64,000 nt of DNA from Pseudoscleropodium purum (taxonomy: Eukaryota > Streptophyta > Bryopsida > Hypnales > Brachytheciaceae), in contig OZ017795.1 of the NCBI GenBank assembly GCA_963969395.1, forward strand, positions 6,944,001 to 7,008,000. The letters are read 5' to 3'. Below, one piece after another: positions 1 through 9,589 of the stretch. The notes beneath the pieces were generated by a model that did no database searches, had not been told where the DNA came from, and saw only the letters and a program-made list of their open reading frames with translations. Within the stretch, counting starts at the first letter, position 1; every line of letters starts with the position of its first letter. The position numbers were made by a program, and so were the translations under genes.

Positions 1-766
1 GAACTCTATCTTCCGCAACCGGGACTGTCGAGGTTGTAGGTTTGTTGAAAGACATAGTCAAATGGTAGCCATAAGTTGCATAGAAGGGAGAGAAGCCGGT
101 TGCAGAGTGTGCGGAGTTGTTATATGCAAACTCTGCTACGGGGAGAAGGTCGGCCCAGTCGTCTTGACGTTTAGTTGTGAACATGCGAAGGATCTGTTCC
201 AAGCACTAGTTCACACGTTCTGTCTGGCCATCTGACTGAGGGTGAAACGCCGTCGGCGGCGCCGGTTGAATGCGTAGGAGTTCATGGAGGCGTCGCATGA
301 ACTTTGAGACGAAAACTGCACCGCGGTCAGAGATCAGCTCAGTAGGGGTGCCATGATGCTTCCAGACATGTTGTAAATAGAGTTTAGCGGTACCAGCTGA
401 GTCCAAAGCTTCCATGGTGGGGATGAAGTGTGCCAGTTTCGTCTTTTTGTCGACCACCACCATGATCGCATCATATCCTGCGCTTTGGGGAAGCTTGACA
501 ATGAAATCCATTGTAACTCTCTTCTACGGGGCGTCCGCTGCTGGAATAGGCTGGAGGAGTCCGTAGCGAGGATGTCGAGTGGGCTTGAATCTCTGGCAAG
601 TATCACAGCCGTCGACATAACGGTGAACGTATTTGGTCAAAGATGGCCAATAATACGTGCGAGCTACCAGGTCCACGGTCTTTGCACGCCCTAGATGCCC
701 AGCCGCAGGTGCGTTGTGGCAAGAGCGAAGCACCTGTCGTCGCAACTCCTTGTTGTCTGGAACCAT
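1..766 (-). pseudogene. Integrase region of the Ty3/gypsy element (broken)
   Basis: The segment at 524-766 encodes the HHCC zinc-binding region (two His in a HNAPAAGH context and a C-x2-C in CDTC). After an in-frame stop near 524, 206-511 encodes the DDE core: the first Asp in TMDFIVKLP, the second Asp in ISDRGAVF and the Glu in GQTERVN. Further downstream, 1-205 still reads as integrase C-terminal core (WADLLP and FAYNN-like signatures) after another stop. The catalytic residues are intact although the frame is broken, which fits moderate age. The true C-terminus lies outside the window. Confidence 0.9.
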
Positions 767-829
767 TATCGCCTCCCGGAAGAAGAGAACCCCGTCACGG
801 AGAGCATAGTCCTAGAGTTGATGGCGTAA

Positions 830-2330
830 CTATGCTGGGGTTTCTCCGAGGCCCGTTGTCAGGAATCTCTGGATGGGGCCCAGTGTGGGATCTAATGGAG
901 CGGTTTCCTTGATCATTTGAAAAATCTGGTCCTCAGTCCAAACCGGGTCCACTGCCTCTAACATTACCAATCGTAACAATGGTCTTGTATTGTTGTCGTT
1001 TGCAGTAGGAGTTTCAAATCTCCAGGAGAGCATGTCAGCTCGTCCATTGAATGCCCCAGGACGATGTTCAATAACAAAATTGTATGCCGAAAGTAGTTCC
1101 GACCAGCGCGCCTGTCAGCGGTTCAGGACCTTAGTTGTCAAAAATTGTTCCAAGTTCTTGTGGTCAGAGATCACCCAGACCTGATGGGGTGAGCCCTCAA
1201 GATATACCCGCCAGTCTTGAAAAGCCAAGACAACGCTTAGGAGTTCCTTGTCGTAGATGTCGTAGTTCTCTTCAGCTGCGGACATCTTCGAGCTGCGATA
1301 TGCACACGGATGCAGAAGCCCGTCAGAACCATACTGAGCCAATACCCCATCGGTTGCAGTATCGGAGGCATCTGTCTCCAAAATAAAAGGCTTGTCGAAT
1401 TGTGGATGGAGTAATACTGGCGCTTCCGTGAATCGCCAACGGAGCTTGCTGAAAGCCGCCTGCGTTGCTGGGGTCCACGCAAACGGTTGGTCCTTCTTGG
1501 TAAGTCAAGTAAGAAGAACCGCTATCCGCGAATAATCAACGATGAACCTTCGATAGAAATTTGCAAACCCTAGGAAAGCCTGTACTTCCCTCAGGTTCTT
1601 CGGGGTAGGCCAATCCTTAAGGGCAGCCACCTTGTCTTGACACATCTCAAGCTCGCGGCCCGAGACCACCAGCCCTAGGAACTCCACGGACTCCTTGTGG
1701 AACTCACATTTAGATAACTTGGCATAAGCCCATGCTGTTGGAGGCGCCACAAAACCTCGCGAACCACTAATCGATGCTCCTCTAATGTCTTGGAGAAAAT
1801 GAGTATGTCATCAAGGTAAATCACCACCGAGATGGCGAGGAGGTCTCCGAATATGGTCTGCATGTGAGCTTGGAACTGCACCGGGGCATTGGTAAGCCCA
1901 AAAGGCATGACTAAATACTCATAGAGACCATAACAGGTCTTGAAAGCCGTCTTGTACTCGTGTCCCGTTGCCATTCGAACTCAATGATACACCTGACGGA
2001 CATCAAGTTTGCTGAACACTTTGGCCCCTACGAGGCGATCTATTAGCTTAGGAATCAACGGCAATGGGTACCGATTTCTAATAGTGACTTTGTTGAGGTT
2101 CCGGTAGTCAATGCAAACACGAAGGGTTCCATCCTTCTTCTTCGCAAACACGATCGGTGCCAACACTGGAGACTGAGATCGTCGAATCCACCCCTTTCCA
2201 AGGTGTTCATCGAGGTACCTGCGTAATTCTTCCAGTTCCGCCGGGGACATGGGCCGTAGCCTCATGTTGCGAGGCTCCTGCCCCTCCTTGAACTCTATCT
2301 TCATGTCCGAAGGTCCGTGTTGGGGAAGTT
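830..2330 (-). pseudogene. Reverse transcriptase and RNase H of the Ty3/gypsy element (broken)
   Basis: The reverse transcriptase starts near 2330 and continues through the [16 protein letters not shown] and [17 protein letters not shown] blocks. It is stopped near 1981 and resumes at 1974 with MPFGLTNAP and the catalytic YLDDILIFS motif. The connection region FLGFANFYRRFI lies near 1540-1600. RNase H is at 1115-1381, with its first Asp in ETDAS, a Glu in YDKELL and an Asp in SDHKNL. The segment 830-1033 is the linker to integrase. At least four stops or frame changes separate these blocks. All are typical Ty3/gypsy sequences in the usual order. Confidence 0.92.
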
Positions 2331-2847
2331 CATTGGAGGCCTCCTCGTTGAACGCTCCCTCCAAGTCAGCGTAATCTGTAAGAAGTGGTGCACTAGTCGG
2401 CGGTGGTACCATGGATAGTTCGCAAACCTCCAGTGAATAGATCTCCACTCTTTTGGTTGCCTGGCGAAACTTTAGTGGAGAAGACAAAGTGGGCTGGACG
2501 TTCGTCACCCGAGATGGTAGGGAGGTCGGTAAACAGTGCTCCCTACAGAAAGAGGAAGCGAAAAGGGCCTCTCCTATCGACCACCGGATGTCAGGATCAT
2601 GTCGCCACAACCAAAGAGTGCCCAGGACGCAGTCGTAGCAACCAGTGTTCGTAATGTCCCCCGTGAGAGTTTCCACATGACCCCCAACCACCAGCTGAAA
2701 AGTTGCCTCATGGGTCACCAACCCTATGTTGATAACGCGGCCGTCAATGACACGGACCTCGCAGGGAATTGACTTTGTTGTAACAGTGGCACGGCTAGCG
2801 GCGGCAAATGTCGGATGTATGAACACTCCTGTTGCCCTAGAGTCCAC
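2331..2847 (-). pseudogene. Retropepsin-like protease region (catalytic motif altered)
   Basis: The reading frame entering the reverse transcriptase begins with a retropepsin-like segment, where the usual L-[VI]-D-S-G-A-T is read as DSRAT in [16 protein letters not shown] glycine next to the catalytic Asp is replaced by Arg. A downstream G-x-[DN]-[FW] type flap/second-loop block ([16 protein letters not shown]) fits the family pattern ILGMPWL..HNP. This is a seen substitution in a decayed element. The protease would be expected to be inactive even without the stops around it. Confidence 0.75.
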
Positions 2848-4106
2848 TAATAATGTAGCCGGTCATCCGTTGACCTTCCCTGCTAGCGTCAAGTGTGTAA
2901 CGGGGTCTGTGGTTGCGCGTAGGAAGAGGGGCTCCCCCTTTGGAACGGCTACGTCGAGTAATGCCTACTTCTACGTCGTGCTCATGGCCGTTTGGCGCTG
3001 GCCCGGGTACTGAGCCGAGGGCGTCAGTCCCGGGCCTCCTCTTTTCCCGAGTAGCTGGCATCTCCCTCCCCTGTGGCAGAAAACGTTAGCGGCTTCGAGG
3101 GGTTGGTTGGGCATCATGACCGCATGTGGCCTTGCTACCCGCACCCCCAACACCGTCCCTGATGTTGGAACTCCTACCGCTCCGCGGGTGTCTTTGCCAG
3201 GGCCATCGATTTCCGAGGGACTTGCGCAACAGCGTCGAGTTCCATTGGTACTAGACCCGCCGTGGGTAACGATGGTGGGAACCGTTGTCCTGGATGGGGA
3301 TTTGGGGTATTCGAAAAACGCCCACTCCTTGGTCGCATGGCTCAAAGCCGCTCATCAATCCGAGAGGCCCTTGACATCCACCCTTGTAGGGTCGACGGCG
3401 GCTCCTCCGATGTGGCTATCGTATAATGAACTTCGGTCTTTAGGCCTTGTCGGAAATGGGTGATCAGTGCTTCTTCGCACCACCCCACCTGGACTGCCAA
3501 CTCATTGAAAGCCGCTATGTAAGGAGCCACGCCAGCAGTTTGGCGGAGCGCCATAAGCCGATCCTGCGTGTGGCCCTTGCGGTCGACCTCTCCGAACACC
3601 AAAATCACCCCTGCCCGGAACTCCTCGCACGAGGCCAAGAGTGGATGACTCCTCTTCTCGTCAAGGGCCTGCAGCAAAGGCATCGCCCAACTTTGAGCAG
3701 TCCCCGTCATATATGATAGCGCACAAGTTATCTTTTGCTTGTCCGTTCCATACCCCTAGGGATTGTTATCGAATTAGAGCCGAAGGTGGGCGAGCCAACA
3801 GTAAACGTCCCCACCCTTCTTCTCGGCAAACTCCTTCGGTCGAGTAATCTTTATCACCCCTCTACTCGTCGACCCTTCGTGACTGGGCTGGGTGGCTACG
3901 GATGCAGGTGCGACCGAGGATCCCTATGCCACGCCGCTATGGGTTATGTATTCTTGGACAATATGGGGGATCGCCGCGTGCAACCCTTGAACTTATTGCT
4001 GGACAACATGTAATGCCTGGGTTTGTTGTTGAATAAATTCCGTTAGGTCCGCTATTCCACCCCCCGGTGGCGTCGGGTCCGGAGGAAATGCTTCATTAAG
4101 CTCCAT
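2848..4106 (-). pseudogene. gag region of the Ty3/gypsy element (several stops)
   Basis: The frame opens with an ATG at 4106 (MELNEAFPPDPTPPGGG) and is broken by stops in the first 130 codons. A long open stretch at 3342-3710 follows, with the capsid-like signatures MTGTAQSWA, RQTAGVAPYIAAFNELA and FRQGLK, as in many plant and fungal Ty3/gypsy Gag proteins. The region 2971-3345 corresponds to the nucleocapsid end. Only remnants of a Cys/His zinc knuckle are visible there, so its knuckle is lost or frame-shifted. A TATA-like TATAAAG lies about 30 bases upstream of the ATG. Confidence 0.82.
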
Positions 4107-4290
4107 GGAGTGGCTTTCTCGTGCCCTTTATATCTCTTTTTTTTTTTTCTGTGCTACGGTGCTGGGCCGGTCCCTGCCGACGGTGCTCTCCGAACGGTGT
4201 CGGCGGTGCTCCCCGACGGTGCGGTCGGCTGGTAGGCGGTTCTTTCCTCCACTGCAGTCACCTCAAGCGCCCTATCGCACCTTCCAGCTC
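4107..4290 (-). promoter_or_regulatory. Leader or promoter-like segment with GC-rich short repeats
   Basis: On the minus strand, a GC-rich tract (about 4170-4235) repeats the core GCACCGTCGG with variants about four times. An A-run and a TATAAAG box (near 4128) then lead into the gag ATG at 4106. This arrangement looks like a core promoter in the leader or 5' LTR of the element. No LTR boundary or primer-binding site was recognised, so the assignment is tentative. Confidence 0.4.
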
Positions 4291-4291
4291 T

Positions 4292-4860
4292 TCAATTGCT
4301 AAGGGTAGCAGCGCTCGTCGTGGAACGCCTCATGGTTGTAATCCACTCCGCCACCAACTCCAGCATGGTTTTTGTGAAATGATCGAATGGAGAAGCTTCA
4401 TATTCAATGTCAGAGCCCAATTTGTTGGAGAAGTTAAAATCGACAGTCCTTTCTTCAGTGATTCGCTCGAGTTGTTCCACAAACATGTGCAGGTTCGCTA
4501 ATCGGTTAGCACCTCGAATCATCGATCTCGCTAAACACACGTCCGAGTTGTCACACCAGTATTTGCTCATCTTCCCCTCGGCATCGCAGATGGTGGCCCG
4601 TATTAGAGCTGCCCGGAACTCCAACTGCAAATGGTATGTGCTGAGCTTCCTTCCCGGCATCCCCTTCCCAAACTTCGGCACCTAGGGCCGCACGCTTGAT
4701 GACGCTCGTACTTCTTCAGTAGACATTGGAATGATCCATTCCAGGTTCACCCATGCAGCACGTTGCTCACAAGGATTGACCAGGGCTTCTCGAGAGCTTC
4801 CTGACTTCTGCTGCTCTGGATAGTGAAGGTTGCATACCCTACAGCTGTTTTGCAGACAAA
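4292..4860 (-). pseudogene. Unidentified ORF interrupted by one in-frame stop
   Basis: On the minus strand, one frame stays open from about 4860 to 4292 except for a single TAG at 4682-4684. The predicted protein (about 185 codons) is soluble and mixed in composition, with a helical-looking stretch (EFRAALIRATICDAEGKM, then RLANLHMFVEQLERITEER). I do not recognise the family. It lies between the retroelement gag and the eL30 gene and reads away from eL30, starting within about 90 bases of the eL30 ATG. It may be a remnant of another mobile element or of the 5' part of this one. It ends with TTSAATLSN and a stop. Confidence 0.4.
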
Positions 4861-4947
4861 AAACAAAAAAAAACAGTCTCTTTCGCAGCCCCGAGCTTGA
4901 GCTCCGTCCCACTAGTCGTCGTCCACAGCCCCTCTCAGTCTGTCACC

Positions 4948-5283
4948 ATGGTGGCCACCAAGAAGACGAAGAAGGCACAAGAGTCCATCAACAACCGTCT
5001 GGCGCTGATCATGAAGTCCGGGAAGTACACCCTCGGCTACACGACCACCCTGAAGTCGCTCCGAGGCGGCAAGGGCAAGCTCGTCATCATCGCCAACAAC
5101 TACCCGCCCCTCCGCAAATCCGAAATCGAGTACTACGCCAAGCTGTCCAAGACAGGCATGCACCATTATAGTGGCAACAACGTGGATTTGGGCACCACGT
5201 GCGGCAAGTACTTCCGCGTCTGCACGTTGAGCATCACCGACCCTGGAGACTCCGATATCATCCGATCCATGCCAATTCTGTAG
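4948..5283 (+). CDS. RPL30: Ribosomal protein eL30 (60S L30), intronless
   Basis: The 111-residue product is a full-length eL30, a small basic protein of the cytosolic 60S subunit with an L7Ae-like RNA-binding fold. Family signatures run from end to end: [45 protein letters not shown] and [10 protein letters not shown]. The usual length in plants is about 112. The start at 4948 gives the conserved [10 protein letters not shown]-terminus and has a good context (ACCATGG). The frame is also open upstream to 4897, but that extension is not conserved. The pyrimidine-rich leader (CTCTTTCGCAG, then CCCCTCTC) resembles ribosomal-protein leaders. The whole gene is one exon, which could mean a retrocopy or intron loss, but no downstream poly(A) tract or target duplication is evident. 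Confidence 0.93.
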   Translation: MVATKKTKKAQESINNRLALIMKSGKYTLGYTTTLKSLRGGKGKLVIIANNYPPLRKSEIEYYAKLSKTGMHHYSGNNVDLGTTCGKYFRVCTLSITDPGDSDIIRSMPIL

Positions 5284-8200
5284 CCATGTCCATTACGCCA
5301 TTTGCCTGCTTCCATTACATAAGCTCAACGGCATGATCATACTGATATATTGAGAGAATTTACAACGTGAGCGAAGCGTGGGCCCGCGTGGTCATTCCCC
5401 ATGGAAGCAGGGCTGTCACTCCAGCTTGGGTTGAGCCTGAAATCCGTTGAGCTTTTCAGCAGATTCTGGCGGAAAGCTTAATTTGAAATTGCATCATTGG
5501 GCCTTCTCTACATCCTCTCCTGCATGTCTCCTGATTCCTGCAATACTAAAAGGAATAGACGCCCCACAAGACATAAAATTGTAGTGTTAGTTGAAATACA
5601 TCAGCCTCTCCACCCCTACTCGATACCAAGAACACTAGACGAAACTCATGAAAATCTTGAACTTCGACTGGACATTATATCAGGCAAAGACAGACCAACA
5701 TAAGCAAACAGGTATACATTGCAAAAGACGAAATGTCCACTGAAGGAGGAGACTCCTTCACTGGCCTTTTATGCACATACAACCGGCAGTTAGCCCAACC
5801 GCCGGCCGGTTGTCACTAACTACCCCTGGATCCACGCCGGGTTCCAAACATGGTTCTAACATATAGCTTATAATTTTGTAAAATTTGTTGTTATGGGTAG
5901 TTTGGATTATACCAATGCTAGCCTCATTTTGTATTATAGGTGACAAAGTGGGGTTAATTGCCCACATGGTTGAGATTGGGTAGCAAAGTGGGGTTAATGA
6001 CCCATATGATCGAGATTTGCTTGTTTTACGGTGAAGCTTGATTTTTAAAACTGAACATTAGGAGTTTGAAAGTTTAAAAGCCAATCTTTCTGACGATTCA
6101 ACTCATGATTTGACTGTCTCATTTTACCCGTTTGAAAACATGAAATTTTATCATATACCTTAAATCTTACACTTTAAACTTTATACCCATTTAGAGCTAG
6201 CCAATACATGATATAGGTCAACGGATAGCAATTCAACGGTAGTTTAGAAGTTTCAACATTCAAGTTCAAAGTAGGATGAATCTGTAAGTGACAAGTTTAC
6301 TTCTATTTTTTGTCATTTTACAACTTCCTTCATTCCCAAGCCATTTCTGGTCAGTGGTCACAGCCAAAATCTCTATGATTTCCCAAGGCAAATGCTCTCA
6401 ATACAACAACGTCAAAAAATTTTAATTGCCTTTTGCCAACAACTATTTTACGAATTGTTTCAAAAGCGATGCATGGCTACACCCCATATAAGTGTAGGTA
6501 CTCTATTCTATATTCTCATAAAACATTTGTGTTTTTCATAAAATATTTGGTTGTGAACAAAATATTTTATCTTTTCTTTGCAATTTGTGAACCCCTGTAG
6601 TTTATCTTCTCTTTAAATAAAAGTGGCTTTTGATTTAAATGGGACATGTTGTGTATGCAATCTCTAAATAACAATTAACGAGGTTTAGAATAAAGTAGCT
6701 GATTGGCGCTTCAAAAACAATTCTCGAATTATTTTTGTCTGACTCGTTGTTGATCATGTTCTTTTCTATTGATTTTTCTTTGTACTCATTACAACTAGCA
6801 ATGCAAAGATATATAGGAAGTGGATCATACAACATTACATCATTATGAAACTATGAGAGCACTTATTTATTCACCTTTCGTAAATTCACGAACACAATTA
6901 AGTTCTTATGTCCTAAGTTAATTTTATCGTATAGGATGCTTAACATTGGTCGATTGTGTCTTTATGCAATTGATCTTTTTTCAACTCCTATTTATACTCA
7001 ATCTTAAAATTAAATAATAAAACTTAGCTTCAAAGAAAAAATTGCTTCTACTAACTTTAATATCTAAGTCATTGTAATTTTAAATAGAAAGAGAGACAAT
7101 CCAAATTTAGACATTTAAGATAAAAGATCAACTTTTTTCATCTCTAAAAATATAAAATACATTTTCATTCAACCTTCCTTGTCAAAATTAAGGATCAATG
7201 AAATTTAACTTTAAAGAGATTATTTAAACTTCATTCTTTAAATTAAGCTTATTCCTTAATTCAACTTCCTTTGAAATTTGACTTCTAGATTTACATACAT
7301 AATTTCTACTTACTTTTTAAGTTTGACCTTGAATGGATGTTTTTTACTCTATTTCATCTAATTTCCAACTTAAACTTCATTTGACTCTATCTTTTTTGTT
7401 TTGTGGTTCATTCTTAAGTATAAATCACTTGTAAATTTTCCTTAATTAATTCTAAAGATTCATAGTCTTAAGTTTGTTATCTAAACTATCTTTTAAATTT
7501 TTAATAGAAGTTCCTTCAATATTTAAGTCTCAAACCTATTTCTATCAACTTCCTATTTTTAGAAGTTTGATATTTTTTTCTTAAAGATAATAATTTTAAA
7601 TTTCTAATTTAGTAAAACAATTTCTAATTGAACTCTCTTACTAAAAATTATCAAGGGATGAAATTTGTTCACTATTTGATGTTTGAAACTTCATTCATCG
7701 ATTCTTTCCATCCTACAACTTGGTATTGACTTTTAATTTCATTCATAGATTCTATATTTTTACTCTTTTCTTTGGTTTCCATTCTTGTTCCACTAGGATG
7801 AGTTTGTTTAATTTTCATTCAATATGACTCCTAATTTCATTTGCTAATATCTTTTCCAATATAACTTAAAAGTTTAGGTATAATATAATTATAAAAAACT
7901 CTAAATAAGACCTATGCAAAGATCTACTTAAATTTTGAAAAGAACTTGATTTTGAGACCCTAACTTGCCCTTGAAGTTTGGCTAGGTATAAAAATAGTCA
8001 ATCTTAGAATTGAAATAACAATTGAAGTAATTACTATCTTACCCTAGAATTTGTTTTATCTATAAGGTGGTCAAATATTCCCTAAAATCTTTTATTGTTG
8101 ACTGTAGTTAGATTTGTCTTGAATTTTCGCTCACAACTTGAAATAAAGTAAAAATTAAAAATTCAAAGCTTCAAAAAGATTATTCTCTTTTCCTTAATAC

Positions 8201-9589
8201 TATTTAAATTCCATTATTGTAGTGTCAAAGGTTAAAATTTGAAAACATTGTGATGTATTCATCTTGTTGAAAAATTAAAATTCATTGGATTTGAAATGTT
8301 AGAAGAAATGTGCACTTTAATTTTGAACATTTAATCTAATATTCTGTAGTATATATTGGCTTAAGATTTCAAAACCAATTTCAATCCAATCACTAAATAT
8401 AAACATCCATTGATTGAATCTATTAAATAAATATTAAAGTAATAAACTATATTTGAAAAGAAAAGTTTTCATTCAATCAAAACAAAAATCATTAAACAAT
8501 TTAGAAATCACTTAAGGATATCTTTCCTTCTACCAATTCCTCATGGTAGGTATTCTTTCTAATTACAAAGTCAGCCCTCCTTTCAATAATGGTCTTTGTT
8601 GGAATTTTACCCTTCTTTGAAACATGGTCTTTAATTATTTCATTCATAGGAAGATTTAATAGCCTTCTTATTTGCTGAAATAGAAAAGTTTTTTTTCCAA
8701 AAAGTTAATCCAAATTGAGATTTCTTCTTGAAAACTCTTATGCAATAATACATATAACTTGCTCTAAAATATAAAACATCCCCATGTTTCGGAATAAACA
8801 AGACTTTATAATCGGGCATTGCACTACAAAATAAATACTTCAACTTTCTAAATAAGAATTGACTCTTCCTATCTTACATGTCAATTATTATCTTATCTAA
8901 GTTTGAATGGTTCTAAATGGATTTTAAGGATTTTCTTTAAATCTCTTCAATTTCCTAATTGTGCTTCAACTATCAAATGGACTATTCATCCTCTTTACTT
9001 GTATTTTGAGTTTGGGCTTCCATCTATTGTATTTTGAAAGGGTTGAGAGTTGAAAGTTGAGAGTTCTTTTCTAATTAATGGCTAATTGTCTATTGGAGGT
9101 CTTTATTTCCCTTCCTATTACTTCCAAGAGACTATGTTGCCTTTATCAAATAAAAACTATTCTAAATTCTTCATACTCTTTATACTATCCTATTTTTGGA
9201 CTAATTTGTTAGTTTCAAGAGACAAGTGCATTTCTATATGTGTGCTTTTAAAACCTATTCTATGTTTTTTATTATGTTTTTTGTGTCTAGTTCAGAGATT
9301 TATGTGAGATTACCGAACCAGTTCAAAAACTAAATTTTCAAACATCCTAATGTTGACAAAATCAAGCTCTCTACTCATGTTGTCAGATTCAGGCTTCCCT
9401 TTCATTTTAGTACGCTCAAGCTTTTCTAATCCTAATGTAGCACTCTCTTGTTTGGAAACTCTCTTAGGTTTCTACTTACGTGGTGGACTAAACCATCAAG
9501 GCTCCAATCCCCTCTTATGCTGCCGCCTTGACTACGATGACACTAGTTCAGATTGTTGGTAAATTTTATCCTAGCACTTTGGGTCTTCT
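5284..9589. other. Gene-free AT-rich intergenic DNA
   Basis: After the likely eL30 3' UTR (to about 5,500) the sequence becomes strongly AT-rich, with no ORF above about 100 codons and no recognisable domain. Short AT-rich phrases such as TTCATCC and CAACTT recur here and in the 24 kb and 30 kb regions, which suggests very old repeats. A small hairpin, CAACCGGC...GCCGGTTG, lies near 5,780-5,815. I see no RNA gene. Confidence 0.6.
6851..7000 (+). repeat. Dispersed repeat R1, copy 1 of 3
   Basis: This tract (GAGCACTTATTTATTCACC, then ACACAATTAAGTTCTT, TAGGATGCTTAACATTGGT and ATTGTGTCTT) aligns by eye, in the same orientation, with tracts at about 17,713-17,860 and 23,561-23,720. The three share ordered blocks (TTATTTA..CACCCTTGG, ACACAACCAGGTTCT, GGGTGTCTAACA, TTGTGCCTTCT) but differ at many positions, so the family is old. 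Function is unknown; it could be part of an LTR. Confidence 0.5.

Larger units (their letters stand above)
1..4106 (-). mobile_element. Decayed Ty3/gypsy LTR retrotransposon, cut by window edge
   Basis: Read on the minus strand, the order is gag (from an ATG at 4106), protease, reverse transcriptase, RNase H and integrase, which is the Ty3/gypsy (Metaviridae) order. The integrase runs off the window at position 1, so the 3' end and 3' LTR are missing. Stop codons and frame changes break every domain, so this copy cannot make a polyprotein. Base composition is GC-rich compared with the AT-rich DNA to the right, close to that of the genic parts. No 5' LTR end, primer-binding site or target duplication could be recognised upstream of gag. 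It may help silence or separate the neighbouring eL30 gene, but that is inference. Confidence 0.93.

Noticed and set aside
2403..3847. Several plus-strand frames of 60-120 codons
   Set aside because: They are shadows of the gag and protease region of the minus-strand retroelement.
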